DNA from: DASZOC01 sp035550975
GTDB taxonomy: Bacteria; Actinomycetota; CADDZG01; WHSQ01
Direction: 5' to 3'
Length of the DNA: 56,456 nucleotides
NCBI GenBank assembly: GCA_035550975.1
Contig: DASZOC010000014.1
Coordinates: forward strand, 1 to 56,456
The translations under genes were made by a program, and so were the position numbers. How positions within the stretch are numbered: the first letter of the stretch is position 1; the number at the start of each line of letters is the position of its first letter. Positions 46,068 through 55,677 of this stretch are shown here, in pieces. The notes beneath the pieces are model-generated. The model had not been told where the DNA came from. It saw only the letters and a list, made by a program, of their open reading frames with translations, and did no database searches.

Positions 46068-46748
46068 TTACGCCTCCTGCATCGAGGGGAGTAGCTCGCC
46101 CAGATGGGGCTTCGCCTTCTCCCAGTCATCAATGAATCTGTCGAACCCTGAATCCGTCAGCGGGTGCTTGACCAACATCTCGAACACCTTGAAGGGCATC
46201 GTCGCGATATCGGCGCCCATCTTGGCCGCTTCCACCACATGGAGCGGGTGACGGAGGCTCGCAGCAAGGATTTGGGTCTCGTAGCCCTGAGCGGCGTAGA
46301 TCTCGCAGATATCCGACAAGAGCTTGAGCCCGTCGGTTGCGACGTCGTCCAGTCTACCCAGAAACGGGCTGATGATGTAGGCGCCCGCCTCCGCGGCGAG
46401 GATCGCCTGGGCCGCGGTGAAGCAGAGGGTGACGTTCACCTTTATGCCCTCGTCGCCCAGCTGGCGCACCGCAGCGAGCCCGTTCGCCGTCAGCGCGATC
46501 TTCACGACCGCGTTCTCGGCGATCTGCGCTATCTCGCGGCCCTGTCGCACCAAGACGTCGGTGTCGTTCGATGCCGTCTCTATCGAGACGTCACCGTCGA
46601 CGATCGAACAGATCTCCTTCACGAGTGGAAGGAAGTCACTCTCCTCTTTGGCGATGAGCGACGGATTCGTCGTGATGCCTCGCAACACGCCCCACCGGTG
46701 CCCCTCTCGTATCTCGTCGAGGTTGGCGGTATCCAGGAACAATTTCAC
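46068..46748 (-). CDS. Transaldolase / fructose-6-phosphate aldolase family protein
   Basis: A 226-residue short (MipB/TalC) TIM-barrel enzyme with FLDTANLDEIREGHRWG at the start and a Schiff-base lysine in VVKIALT. The NVTLCFTAAQA and ISPFLGRLDD signatures match. It exchanges or cleaves three-carbon units of sugar phosphates. GTG 46748 directly abuts the 2-phosphoglycerate kinase stop (TGAGTG), so it is in that operon, and rho follows after one base. Confidence 0.93.
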   Translation of the reverse strand: MKLFLDTANLDEIREGHRWGVLRGITTNPSLIAKEESDFLPLVKEICSIVDGDVSIETASNDTDVLVRQGREIAQIAENAVVKIALTANGLAAVRQLGDEGIKVNVTLCFTAAQAILAAEAGAYIISPFLGRLDDVATDGLKLLSDICEIYAAQGYETQILAASLRHPLHVVEAAKMGADIATMPFKVFEMLVKHPLTDSGFDRFIDDWEKAKPHLGELLPSMQEA

Positions 46749-47756
46749 TCAGGCTCTTCCCTTCGATAGCTCTGTCTGTTTCTCAACCACTTCGACCGCC
46801 TGGTCGAGCAGAGGCGACTCGCCTTCTGCCGCGACGACACCCCCGCGCTCGACCGTTTCGAGCGCCTTCGTTATGACTTGGTCGATGATCTTCGAGAGCG
46901 TGTTGTCCAGATCGTCGTGCTCGACGATCGGCACGCCTCGCATCATCGCGGAATTGATCATGTATTTCTGGATCCGCCGGATCTGCTTGAACGCGGCGAG
47001 GTAGCGCTCTCCCGAACGTCCGCGCGGCTCGCGCGCCCGAAGGTAGAAGTGACTGCGGTGCAGCTCCTCGTCTTCGATCGTGACGAGCAGTGGGACGATC
47101 ACTGCCTCTTCGCTCTCGATCGCCTCGAGGAAACCGGGCACGAGATGCGCGCCCTCCAGGATGATGTCGGTGCCCTCCTCGATGGCGCGGTCGATCAACG
47201 CCTGAGCACCGACCGCGACGGCGGCCGCCTGCTCGCGGAAACCGATGATGAGCCGGTCGCCGGAGTGTGGGATCGGCTGACGCACGGCTTCTCCCGCCTC
47301 GAACGACGAGGCGTACAACGTGGGGAACATCTCTTTCGTGAATGCGCTGCGCAGGACTTGACGAACGGCGTCGGTGGACACGACGCGTGTGATCCCGAGC
47401 CTCGTCGCCAGCTGGGTTGCAATCGTCGACTTGCCGACGCCCGTGGCCCCGGCAATCAGGATGATCAGCGGGATGTCGAGCTCGGCGACCGACTGCCACT
47501 TGATGAATGCTTCCGCGTACTCGTCTCCGGCTTCACGTCGAAGGACGGCGAGCGTCAGGTCGCGCAGCTTCTCGGACGGAACACGCGGCTCACCGAGCTC
47601 GACGAGCTCTTGCTCGACCTTGTTCGCGACCGCGTAGCTACGGCCCGGTGGCAGGCCGGTCGCCATCAACGACGATGCGGTGAGACCCTTCGAGTACGGA
47701 AGACCGTGCTCGTGCTCGGCGATGAAGATGTGGCTCCTACGTTTCTTGTCGGTCAT
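46749..47756 (-). CDS. 2-phosphoglycerate kinase
   Basis: A 335-residue kinase: 2-phosphoglycerate + ATP to 2,3-diphosphoglycerate. Residues 1 to about 88 form an ATP-cone-like domain (PYSKGLTASSLMATGL, then SYAVANKVEQELVE); a P-loop GATGVGKST is at 103-111, followed by STDAVRQVLR and GAHLVPGFLEAIE. This architecture matches 2PGK of Methanothermus. ATG 47756 overlaps the stop of the cyclic-diphosphoglycerate synthetase gene (ATGA), so the two steps of one pathway are coupled. The known bacterial distribution is limited. Confidence 0.85.
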   Translation of the reverse strand: MTDKKRRSHIFIAEHEHGLPYSKGLTASSLMATGLPPGRSYAVANKVEQELVELGEPRVPSEKLRDLTLAVLRREAGDEYAEAFIKWQSVAELDIPLIILIAGATGVGKSTIATQLATRLGITRVVSTDAVRQVLRSAFTKEMFPTLYASSFEAGEAVRQPIPHSGDRLIIGFREQAAAVAVGAQALIDRAIEEGTDIILEGAHLVPGFLEAIESEEAVIVPLLVTIEDEELHRSHFYLRAREPRGRSGERYLAAFKQIRRIQKYMINSAMMRGVPIVEHDDLDNTLSKIIDQVITKALETVERGGVVAAEGESPLLDQAVEVVEKQTELSKGRA

Positions 47757-49069
47757 TGTTCGAACCGCTCGATCGCGAGCTCGGCGGCCGCGACGGCGAT
47801 CGCAGCGGGATCCTCGTTCTCGATGCCCGTCGGGAGGTTGTCGAGGTAGACGACGTTCATCTGCCGGTCGAGCGCGGCGCGGGTGGCGACGTCGATACCG
47901 GCCGCTTTGATCTCGCAGAGCAACGTGTCTGCCTCCTCTAGGCCCGCCAGGTCTTCCTCCAACCTCGCTCGATCCGACAGAGCGTGGCTGATCCCCACTA
48001 CCCGGCACGCGTGGATGTCCTCGAGATATCGCCGCAGCGACTCCCCCACCGCCTCGGGCGCCGTCGTGGCGACGAATACGGCCGCGCCTGCGACCGAGTC
48101 GGTGGGCTCGGGACGAAATACGGTGCGAACCACCTCGATCTCTGTCGGGGGTCCGCCTCGTGCGGCTATCCGGAATCCGTTGCGGATAAGGGAAGAGAGG
48201 CTGGAGACCTGCGAGGGAGAACCGAAGGGGTTCTCGCACATAGTAACCACGGCGAAGTCCGCAAGCAACAGTCGATACGGGCCGAGGTAACCGGCGACGT
48301 ATTCCTGGGGCACGGACGCGGGGACGACCAGGATCGTCACGTCGGCATGTGCCGGCGGGATCGCGGCGCCGGATCCCTCGAGGATCATGACGTCGCCGGG
48401 CAGGTCGTTCGCGAGGTCGATGCCCTGCGGGACGTTCGACATCTCGATCGCTCCTGCAAGGCCCCCGCCGCAGCGCCTGCACCCGACGGTTGGCACCCGC
48501 GCCAGCAACGCGTCCTCGATGAAGTCGGATGCGGCGTGCTTGCCTTGGTCGGCGAGCTCCAGCAGCGCCTCGGGGTCGAGCGACAGCTCGTCACCTCGCA
48601 TCACCTCCGGCGTCTCGGGGCCGCCTCTGCCCATCGCGACGATGACCGGCTCGTGGCCCGAGTCAACCAGCGTCCGCGCGACGAACGCGCTGACCGCCGT
48701 CTTGCCCGTTCGCTTGCCGGTGGCGATCACCGCGATCGTTGGCTTCGTCGCCAGACGGGGGCGGGGCGGGGGCGTGAAGCGGAAATCGTGGCCCCGGTAG
48801 GCGACGCCGTGCGCCAGCGCCACCGACGCCAGCTCGTGTCTGCGGCGGTAGTCGAGGACCGGCTCGTCGGACAGGTCCACGACCTCGTCGGTCTCGTTGT
48901 GACGCAACGCGTCGTCGAGAGCGACCCGGGGATCTTCGGCGGCGAGCACCCGGTAGGCGCCGAGCTGGTCGACACCGCCGGCCGGCAGCTTCTCCTTGCC
49001 GCCGGCGAGGACCGCGCCTACGACCTCGTCCCCTCCGGAGGCCAGCTCGTCCAGCGCCGCCTCGATCAC
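47753..49069 (-). CDS. cpgS: Cyclic 2,3-diphosphoglycerate synthetase
   Basis: It ring-closes 2,3-diphosphoglycerate with ATP to the cyclic phosphoanhydride. From GTG 49069 the frame encodes 438 residues with a P-loop GKRTGKT at 118-124, VAMGRGGPETPEVMRGDELS, a CxxC-containing VGCRRCGGG and a C-terminal DNLPTGIENED. The GTG start cuts off the conserved DGEHYPPV motif; the frame stays open upstream, and an ATC at 49111 with GGGGGAG 5 bases before it would restore IRYLVVVDGEHYPPV, giving 452 residues. I report the canonical GTG but consider the longer form more likely. Confidence 0.85.
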   Translation of the reverse strand: MIEAALDELASGGDEVVGAVLAGGKEKLPAGGVDQLGAYRVLAAEDPRVALDDALRHNETDEVVDLSDEPVLDYRRRHELASVALAHGVAYRGHDFRFTPPPRPRLATKPTIAVIATGKRTGKTAVSAFVARTLVDSGHEPVIVAMGRGGPETPEVMRGDELSLDPEALLELADQGKHAASDFIEDALLARVPTVGCRRCGGGLAGAIEMSNVPQGIDLANDLPGDVMILEGSGAAIPPAHADVTILVVPASVPQEYVAGYLGPYRLLLADFAVVTMCENPFGSPSQVSSLSSLIRNGFRIAARGGPPTEIEVVRTVFRPEPTDSVAGAAVFVATTAPEAVGESLRRYLEDIHACRVVGISHALSDRARLEEDLAGLEEADTLLCEIKAAGIDVATRAALDRQMNVVYLDNLPTGIENEDPAAIAVAAAELAIERFEQ

Positions 49070-49208
49070 GGGCGGGTAGTGCTCTCCGTCGACGACGACC
49101 AGATAGCGGATGGTTGCTCCCCCGGGAACACGCCTGGAAGGGTTAGGAAATCGGCGCGGATGGGAACCCTAAAGGAACGGCCAGGACCCTCTTAGAAGGA
49201 GGATGCAG

Positions 49209-49868
49209 ATGCTCGGCAGAAGCGAAGAGACGACGACCTACCGGGGCCGCACCGTGATCGATGCTCGCGGCGGGATCTCGGGGGGAGCGGTGTTGACCGG
49301 TGTCGTGGTCGCGTTCGGTGCGATGTTCCTTCTGTCCGCGCTGGTCGGGGGCATCCTGACCGCGATCGGCGTCAGCGAGACCACGATCGGTGACGGCGAG
49401 GCGGTCCAGGCCGGGATCGGTGCCGGTATCGCTCTCGTCGTCGCGCAGTTCCTCTCCTATATGTGGGGCGGCTACACCGCAGGGCGCATGGGCCGGGGCG
49501 CCGGCGTCGCCAACGGTGTGCTCGTTCCCCTGCTCGCGATCCTGCTGGCGATCGCCGTGGGCGCCGTCGTCGCTTCCCTCGGTGCCACCGCGAACCTGAA
49601 CCTGCCGTGGTCGACCAATCGGTTGCCGTTGGAGAACGACCTCGTCGTCAACTGGGGCCTCGGGATCTCGGTGGCCGCTCTCGCCGCGATGTTCATCGGA
49701 GGGGCGCTCGGTGGGTCACTGGGAGCGAGATGGCACACGAAGCTCGAGCGGCACACGCTCGACGAGACGCCCGAAGCCGATCGCCACGTGGACGTGACCG
49801 ACCGCGCCACGACGGGTGGAGCCGCGGCCTCGAGCCACGAGCGAGACCGCACGATCGCACGAAGCTAG
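49209..49868 (+). CDS. Integral membrane protein, 219 aa
   Basis: Four hydrophobic segments (around GAVLTGVVVAFGAMFLLSAL, AGIGAGIALVVAQFLSYMWG, GVLVPLLAILLAIAVGAVVA and ISVAALAAMFIGGALGGSLG) form a membrane core between a short polar N-terminus and a hydrophilic C-terminus. ATG 49209 is preferred: GAAGGAGG lies 6 bases upstream, too close for ATG 49203. A strong terminator follows. Family not recognised. Divergent from the cyclic-diphosphoglycerate operon. Confidence 0.8.
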   Translation: MLGRSEETTTYRGRTVIDARGGISGGAVLTGVVVAFGAMFLLSALVGGILTAIGVSETTIGDGEAVQAGIGAGIALVVAQFLSYMWGGYTAGRMGRGAGVANGVLVPLLAILLAIAVGAVVASLGATANLNLPWSTNRLPLENDLVVNWGLGISVAALAAMFIGGALGGSLGARWHTKLERHTLDETPEADRHVDVTDRATTGGAAASSHERDRTIARS

Positions 49869-49892
49869 GCGGAGCCAGGTCCGCAGCCCGGA

Positions 49893-49920
49893 AGGCCCCG
49901 GTCCGCCGGGGCCTTTCTTC
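49893..49920 (+). terminator. Rho-independent terminator
   Basis: AGGCCCCGG-TCCG-CCGGGGCCT (9-bp perfect stem, 4-nt loop, 49893-49914) followed by TTCTTC, 24 bp after the stop of the membrane-protein gene. Confidence 0.9.
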
Positions 49921-49967
49921 GCTCCGGGGTCGCAGGAGGCCCCCCCGGCAGGGAGAACCCTCTACTT

Positions 49968-50402
49968 ATGAGAAGAGCCCTGTCCTGCCTGCTCGCCGCG
50001 GCCCTGGTAGCCGCTATCCCTGTGGTCGCGCGCGCGTCGGACGACCAGGTCGAGCCGGCGCCCGTATTCGCCGTCGGCGGCACCATCGTCTCGAACGGCA
50101 TCTTCTTCCCGGGCACCGCGATCTACGACGGCGACGAGGGCTACTACGGCGAGCCCTACAAGCTCGAGCCGGGCCAGGACATCATGTTCACGAACCTCGA
50201 CAACGGCGCCATCGCGAACGCCCACCAGATGCGGTCGTTCAAGCGCAAGAAGAACGGACGGCCGCTGTTCCAGTCGAAGCGGCTCGAGGAGCCCGGCGAG
50301 CAGTCGCTCGTTCTCGTGGCACACCTGAAGCCGGGCGTCTACGACTACTTCTGCCCGATCCACGCCGGGATGTACGGCCAGATCGAGATCCCTCGCCGCT
50401 AG
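49968..50402 (+). CDS. Secreted cupredoxin (plastocyanin-like blue copper protein)
   Basis: A 144-residue exported protein with a signal peptide (MRRALSCLLAAALVAAIPVV, then ARA). The type-1 copper ligands are in place: His86 (NAHQM), Cys129, His132 and Met135 in CPIHAGM. It probably carries single electrons in the envelope. It has no close operon partner: a terminator precedes it, and thrB converges 6 bp later. Confidence 0.92.
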   Translation: MRRALSCLLAAALVAAIPVVARASDDQVEPAPVFAVGGTIVSNGIFFPGTAIYDGDEGYYGEPYKLEPGQDIMFTNLDNGAIANAHQMRSFKRKKNGRPLFQSKRLEEPGEQSLVLVAHLKPGVYDYFCPIHAGMYGQIEIPRR

Positions 50403-50408
50403 GCGGGA

Positions 50409-51323
50409 CTACGCGTCCGCTCGGGCGCCCGAGGGCTCCCACTCGCTGACGAAGACCCTCCATCCCGCGCCGCGCGCGCGACAGATCCGCCGCACCTGCT
50501 CTGCTCGCGTCGCGGCCTCCGGGCGTGCGACGACGACGATCAGCGACGGCCCTGCGCCCGCGAGCGCGACCGGGAGCCGCGCGTCCTTGATCTCCATGTG
50601 GACCGCGGCGGTCTCCGGCATCAGCTTGAGGCGGTGGGGTTCGTGCAGGCGGTCGTCCATCGCGTCGGCCAGGACCTCGGCGCCCGCACCGGTCGTGAGC
50701 GCAGCAACCAACAGGGCCGCGCGCGACGACGTGAACTGCGCGTCGTCAAACGAGATGTCCTTCGGGAGCGCTTCACGCGCGGTCGCGGTCGAGAAGCCGT
50801 CGCGCGGCACGACCAGGATTGGCACCAGGCGGTCGCTCGGCTCGATCCGCATGTAGCGGAGGTCTGTGTGGGTCGCGTCGCGGTAACACACGACGAGCCC
50901 GCCGAGCAGCGCGGGCATGACGTTGTCCGCATGGCCCTCGAGCGAGGTCGCGAGGTCCACCATCTCGGCTTGGGGAACCGTCCGGCCGGTGATGGCGCGG
51001 GCCGCGAACAACCCACCGACGACGGCAGCCGCAGAGGACCCGAGGCCGGATGCGAGCGGGATCGGGTTCTTCACACGCACCGCGAACCCCGGGGGGCGCC
51101 TCGCCACGTGGTCGAAGAACGTGTTCATCGACCGGATGACGAGGTTCGTATCGTCGAGCGGCAACTGCTCGGCCCCCTCGCCTTCGATCATGACGTCGAC
51201 GGAATCGCGCCGCGGCTCGATCTCTATCTCCAGGTGCATCCGGACGGCAGCACCCAACGCGTCGAAGCCCGGCCCCAGGTTCGCAACGGTCGCGGGAACC
51301 AGCACCCGCACGGCGGCACCCAT
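50409..51323 (-). CDS. thrB: Homoserine kinase
   Basis: A 304-residue GHMP kinase phosphorylating homoserine, with ATVANLGPGFDALG near the start and the ATP loop PLASGLGSSAAA near residue 100. ATG 51323 overlaps the stop of the DUF4190 gene (ATGA). It completes the hom-thrC-thrB set. Confidence 0.96.
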   Translation of the reverse strand: MGAAVRVLVPATVANLGPGFDALGAAVRMHLEIEIEPRRDSVDVMIEGEGAEQLPLDDTNLVIRSMNTFFDHVARRPPGFAVRVKNPIPLASGLGSSAAAVVGGLFAARAITGRTVPQAEMVDLATSLEGHADNVMPALLGGLVVCYRDATHTDLRYMRIEPSDRLVPILVVPRDGFSTATAREALPKDISFDDAQFTSSRAALLVAALTTGAGAEVLADAMDDRLHEPHRLKLMPETAAVHMEIKDARLPVALAGAGPSLIVVVARPEAATRAEQVRRICRARGAGWRVFVSEWEPSGARADA

Positions 51324-51661
51324 CAGGTTGCGGCGGGCGCGACCGACACGGATGTCGTCGTGGCGATGAAGACGCCGACGAGCAACGCGCCCGCTATCGC
51401 GAGCAGGACCCCGACCCACCCAAGGATGATCCCCGCGGTAGCGAGCCCGCGGCCTTCCTCGCCGCGTTGGGCGATCTCGGTGCGAGCCATGTAGCCGAGG
51501 ATGATCGCGACGACCGACGCAACGAACGGGATCCCGGTGACGCCGACGATCCCGAGCACGAGCGACGCGATCGCCTTGCCATTCGTACGCGCCGCCGGCG
51601 ACGCGGGCGGAGGCGAGACGGCCTGTGGGGCAGGGCCCGACAGCCCGGGTCGTTCGTCCAT
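51323..51661 (-). CDS. DUF4190 domain membrane protein
   Basis: A 112-residue protein with a Pro/Ala-rich N-terminus and two membrane helices of the DUF4190 type (KAIASLVLGIVGVTG ... VASVVAIILGYMARTEI ... GLATAGIILGWVGVLLAIAG). It lies between thrC (8 bp) and thrB (4-nt overlap) in the threonine operon, with no obvious metabolic role. Confidence 0.85.
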   Translation of the reverse strand: MDERPGLSGPAPQAVSPPPASPAARTNGKAIASLVLGIVGVTGIPFVASVVAIILGYMARTEIAQRGEEGRGLATAGIILGWVGVLLAIAGALLVGVFIATTTSVSVAPAAT

Positions 51662-51668
51662 CGTTCTC

Positions 51669-52735
<1,067 letters not shown>

Positions 52736-52739
<4 letters not shown>

Positions 52740-54031
52740 GTTTCCTGGGTTCCTTCGACGCGGATCGTCGATTCGATTGCGTCGACCTCCGCAAGACCTC
52801 GGAGGGCCTCCAGCGTCGCGCGGTGACTGGCCTCAGTGGCGCGGTGCGTGATCAGCATCAAAGTCGCCTCTGCTCCCGTGCCTTCCTGGCGGACGCTGGC
52901 GATCGAGACGTCGTTGCGCGCGAACTCACCGGCCACCGCCGCCAGAACACCGGGTTGGTCGGCAACCGACAGCACGATGTAGTAGCGCACGAGCATGTCG
53001 CCTTGGGGTCGTATGGCAGCGTCGGAGTGGAAGCCCATGTAACCGGGGCTGCGCGCGCCCGCCGCGACGTTGCGCGCGATCTCGACAACGTCGCCGACGA
53101 CTGCCGCCGCAGTCGGCGCACCGCCCGCTCCGCGACCGAAGAACATGAGGTCCCCCGACTGCTCGCCCTGGATGAAAACGGCGTTGTACACATCGCGCAC
53201 CGACGCCAGAGGATGGGTTCTCGGGATCATCGCCGGGTGGACCCGCGCCGAGATCTGACCCTCGCTCGTCTCGGCGACAGCCAGGAGCTTGACCTCGTAA
53301 CCGAGGTGGTGCGCTGCGGCGATGTCCGCCCGCGTGATCCCGGTGATCCCCTCGCACACGACGTCATTGGCGACCACGTGCGCGTCGAACGCGAGCGATG
53401 CCAGGATCGCGATCTTTGCCGCCGCATCGAGACCTTCCACGTCGGCCGTCGGGTCGGCCTCTGCGTAGCCGAGCCGCACCGCCTGCGCCAGCGCCTCATC
53501 GAACGACTCGCCCATCTCCGACATGCGCGTCAGGATGAAGTTCGTCGTCCCGTTGACGATGCCGAGGACCCGCGTGACCCGGTCGCCGGCGAGCGACTCG
53601 CGTATCGGACGGATGATCGGGATGCCTCCCGCGACGGCGGCTTCGAACAGGACGTCTACGCCGTTGCTCTCGGCTTCCTGCATGAGCTCGCGGCCCGACG
53701 TCGCCAGCAGCTCCTTGTTCGCCGTGACGACGTGCTTCTTGTTCCTGACCGCCTCGAGAAGCAGCGGCAGCGCGGGCTGGAGCCCTCCGATGAGCTCGAT
53801 GACCACGTCGATCCAGGGGTCGGCGACGATCGCATAGGGGTCGTGCGTCCACACGGACGCGGGGACATCCAGGCCGCGCTCTTTCGCAGGGTCCCTGACC
53901 GCGATACGCGCCACCTCGATCGCGGCGCCCGTCCGGCTCCGCAGCTCGGAGGCGTGCTCGGCCAGGATCGAGACGGTCGCGGAGCCCACGACACCGCACC
54001 CGAGTAGCCCCAGACGAACGGTCCGCGTCAT
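52736..54031 (-). CDS. hom: Homoserine dehydrogenase
   Basis: A 431-residue NAD(P)-dependent enzyme: GCGVVGSA dinucleotide loop, catalytic-domain motifs VVTANKELLA, GIVNGTTNFIL and GYAEADPTADVEGLDAAAK, and a C-terminal ACT domain (YYIVLSVADQPGVLAAVAGE) for likely threonine feedback. ATG 54031 has no clear ribosome-binding site. A long hairpin at 54094-54135 lies upstream. Confidence 0.97.
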
Positions 54032-54093
54032 GCGCCGAACGGTATCCGACCCCTCCCGCGGGTAAGGGTCGGGCTTTGCGCGGCCACGCGCTT

Positions 54094-54135
54094 CTTTGGC
54101 CAATGACTTTCGGATACCGAAGTCATTCGCCAAAG
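54094..54135. other. Long imperfect hairpin between lysA and hom
   Basis: CTTTGGC-C-AATGACTT-T-CGG pairs with CCG-AAGTCATT-C-GCCAAAG: 18 base pairs with one C-C mismatch and one bulged T around an ATA loop. It is 63 bp upstream of hom. No U-run follows on the minus strand, so it is more likely a leader or regulatory structure, or a small palindromic repeat, than a terminator. Confidence 0.5.
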
Positions 54136-54226
54136 TTCGAGTCGATGGAGGCCGAGAGCGGGCGCGCCGCCCGGTGACGCCGCGTCCGCCCGCGCAAGCC
54201 GCGGAGTTCCGCGACCGCATCGCGTT

Positions 54227-55579
54227 TTAGGAGCTCGAGAGGGCGGACCCGTCGACGCGCCGGTCCAGTCGCAGCAGGTCCTCGGTCGACTCCCGTTCGA
54301 CGATCACCGTCGCGGTTCCGTGGTCGACCATCACGACCGGGGGCCGCGGGACGCGGTTGTAGTTGCTGGCCATGACGTAGGTATAGGCACCCGTCGCCGG
54401 GATGCAAAGCAGGTCGCCCGGAGCGGTGTCGTCGGGGAGGTGCACGTCCTTGATGAGGACGTCGCCGGATTCGCAGTGCTTGCCCGCGACGGTCACCCGC
54501 GGCCCCTCCGGCGCATCCATCCGGTTCGCGAGGAAAGCCTCGTAGCGCGCGCCGTACAGCGCCGGCCTGATGTTGTCGGACATGCCCCCGTCGACCGAGA
54601 CGTAGGTCCGTACGCCGGGGATCTTCTTCACGGTGCCGACGCGATACAGAGTGACCGCTGCCGGCCCGACGATCGATCGTCCCGGCTCGACATATAGCTC
54701 GGGGATGTCGAGGTTCCGCGACGAGAAGCTCTTCTCGACCGCGGCGCGAACCCGCGCGACGGCTTCGGCAGGGTCCGGCGTCAGCTCGTCCCGTGTGTGT
54801 GCGATCCCCAACCCGCCACCGACATTCAGCTCCCGCACCGCGAAAGCGTGCTGTTGATGAGCTTCCTGCGCGAGACCCGCGAGACGCTCGATCGCGAGCT
54901 CGAACGCCGCGACCTCGAAGATCTGGGAGCCGATGTGCGCGTGAAGCCCGACGACATCGCAGCCGTCGATCTTTGTGGCTCTGCGGATCGCTTCGAGCGC
55001 GACGCCGTCGTGCAGGCTGAAGCCGAACTTCGAATCCTCTTGACCCGTCTGGACGAATTCGTGGGTGTGGGCCTCGACGCCCGGCGTCACCCGCACGAGG
55101 AGCTTCGTCGCGATGCCACACCGGCCGAGGCGCTCGATCTCGTCGAAGGAGTCCACGACGATCCGCCCGACCCCGACGTCCGACGCCGCCGTCAGCTCCC
55201 ACTCCGCCTTGTTGTTGCCGTGGAACAGGATCCGTTCGGCGGGGAACCCTGCCGCCAGGGCCGTCGCCAGCTCACCGCCGGTGCACACGTCGAGCGAGAG
55301 GCCCAGATCCCGCAGGAGCTCACACGCGGCCACGCAACAGAACGACTTGCCGGCGTAATAGACGTGGGAGGGGTCGAGGGCGTCGGCATACATCCGCGCC
55401 CGCGCCTCGAACGTGGCCCGGTCGAAGACGATCACCGGCGTCCCGAACCGCTCGACGATCTCGGAGGCGCTGACGCCCCCGACCATGAGCTCTCCGGCGC
55501 TGTTCGACGCCGATACCGGAAGGATCTCTTTCACCGGATGCAGGTTACGGGCGCCGGAGGTGCCCTGGAAGCAAGGCAA
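54227..55579 (-). CDS. lysA: Diaminopimelate decarboxylase
   Basis: A 450-residue PLP enzyme making lysine from meso-diaminopimelate. PLP lysine in YYAGKSF; HAHIGSQ, GGGLGIAHT, and the active-site CESGD are present. The start is uncertain: TTG 55579 has GGACG at about 7 bases, while GTG 55534 gives VKEILPVSAS, close to where many LysA proteins begin. Followed by hom after 195 bp. Confidence 0.95.
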   Translation of the reverse strand: MPCFQGTSGARNLHPVKEILPVSASNSAGELMVGGVSASEIVERFGTPVIVFDRATFEARARMYADALDPSHVYYAGKSFCCVAACELLRDLGLSLDVCTGGELATALAAGFPAERILFHGNNKAEWELTAASDVGVGRIVVDSFDEIERLGRCGIATKLLVRVTPGVEAHTHEFVQTGQEDSKFGFSLHDGVALEAIRRATKIDGCDVVGLHAHIGSQIFEVAAFELAIERLAGLAQEAHQQHAFAVRELNVGGGLGIAHTRDELTPDPAEAVARVRAAVEKSFSSRNLDIPELYVEPGRSIVGPAAVTLYRVGTVKKIPGVRTYVSVDGGMSDNIRPALYGARYEAFLANRMDAPEGPRVTVAGKHCESGDVLIKDVHLPDDTAPGDLLCIPATGAYTYVMASNYNRVPRPPVVMVDHGTATVIVERESTEDLLRLDRRVDGSALSSS

Positions 55580-55677
55580 GAATTTTCGTCCGATTTAGGA
55601 GGATTAGGACGAATTCGCGTAGAAGAAGCCGGGCGCCCCGGCAATCGCGGACCGGGACTCGTCACAAGGAGGGTGCA

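Noticed and set aside
54094..54135. Rho-independent terminator after lysA
   Set aside because: Strong stem but no T-run after it on the transcribed strand, and it is 92 bp past the stop.
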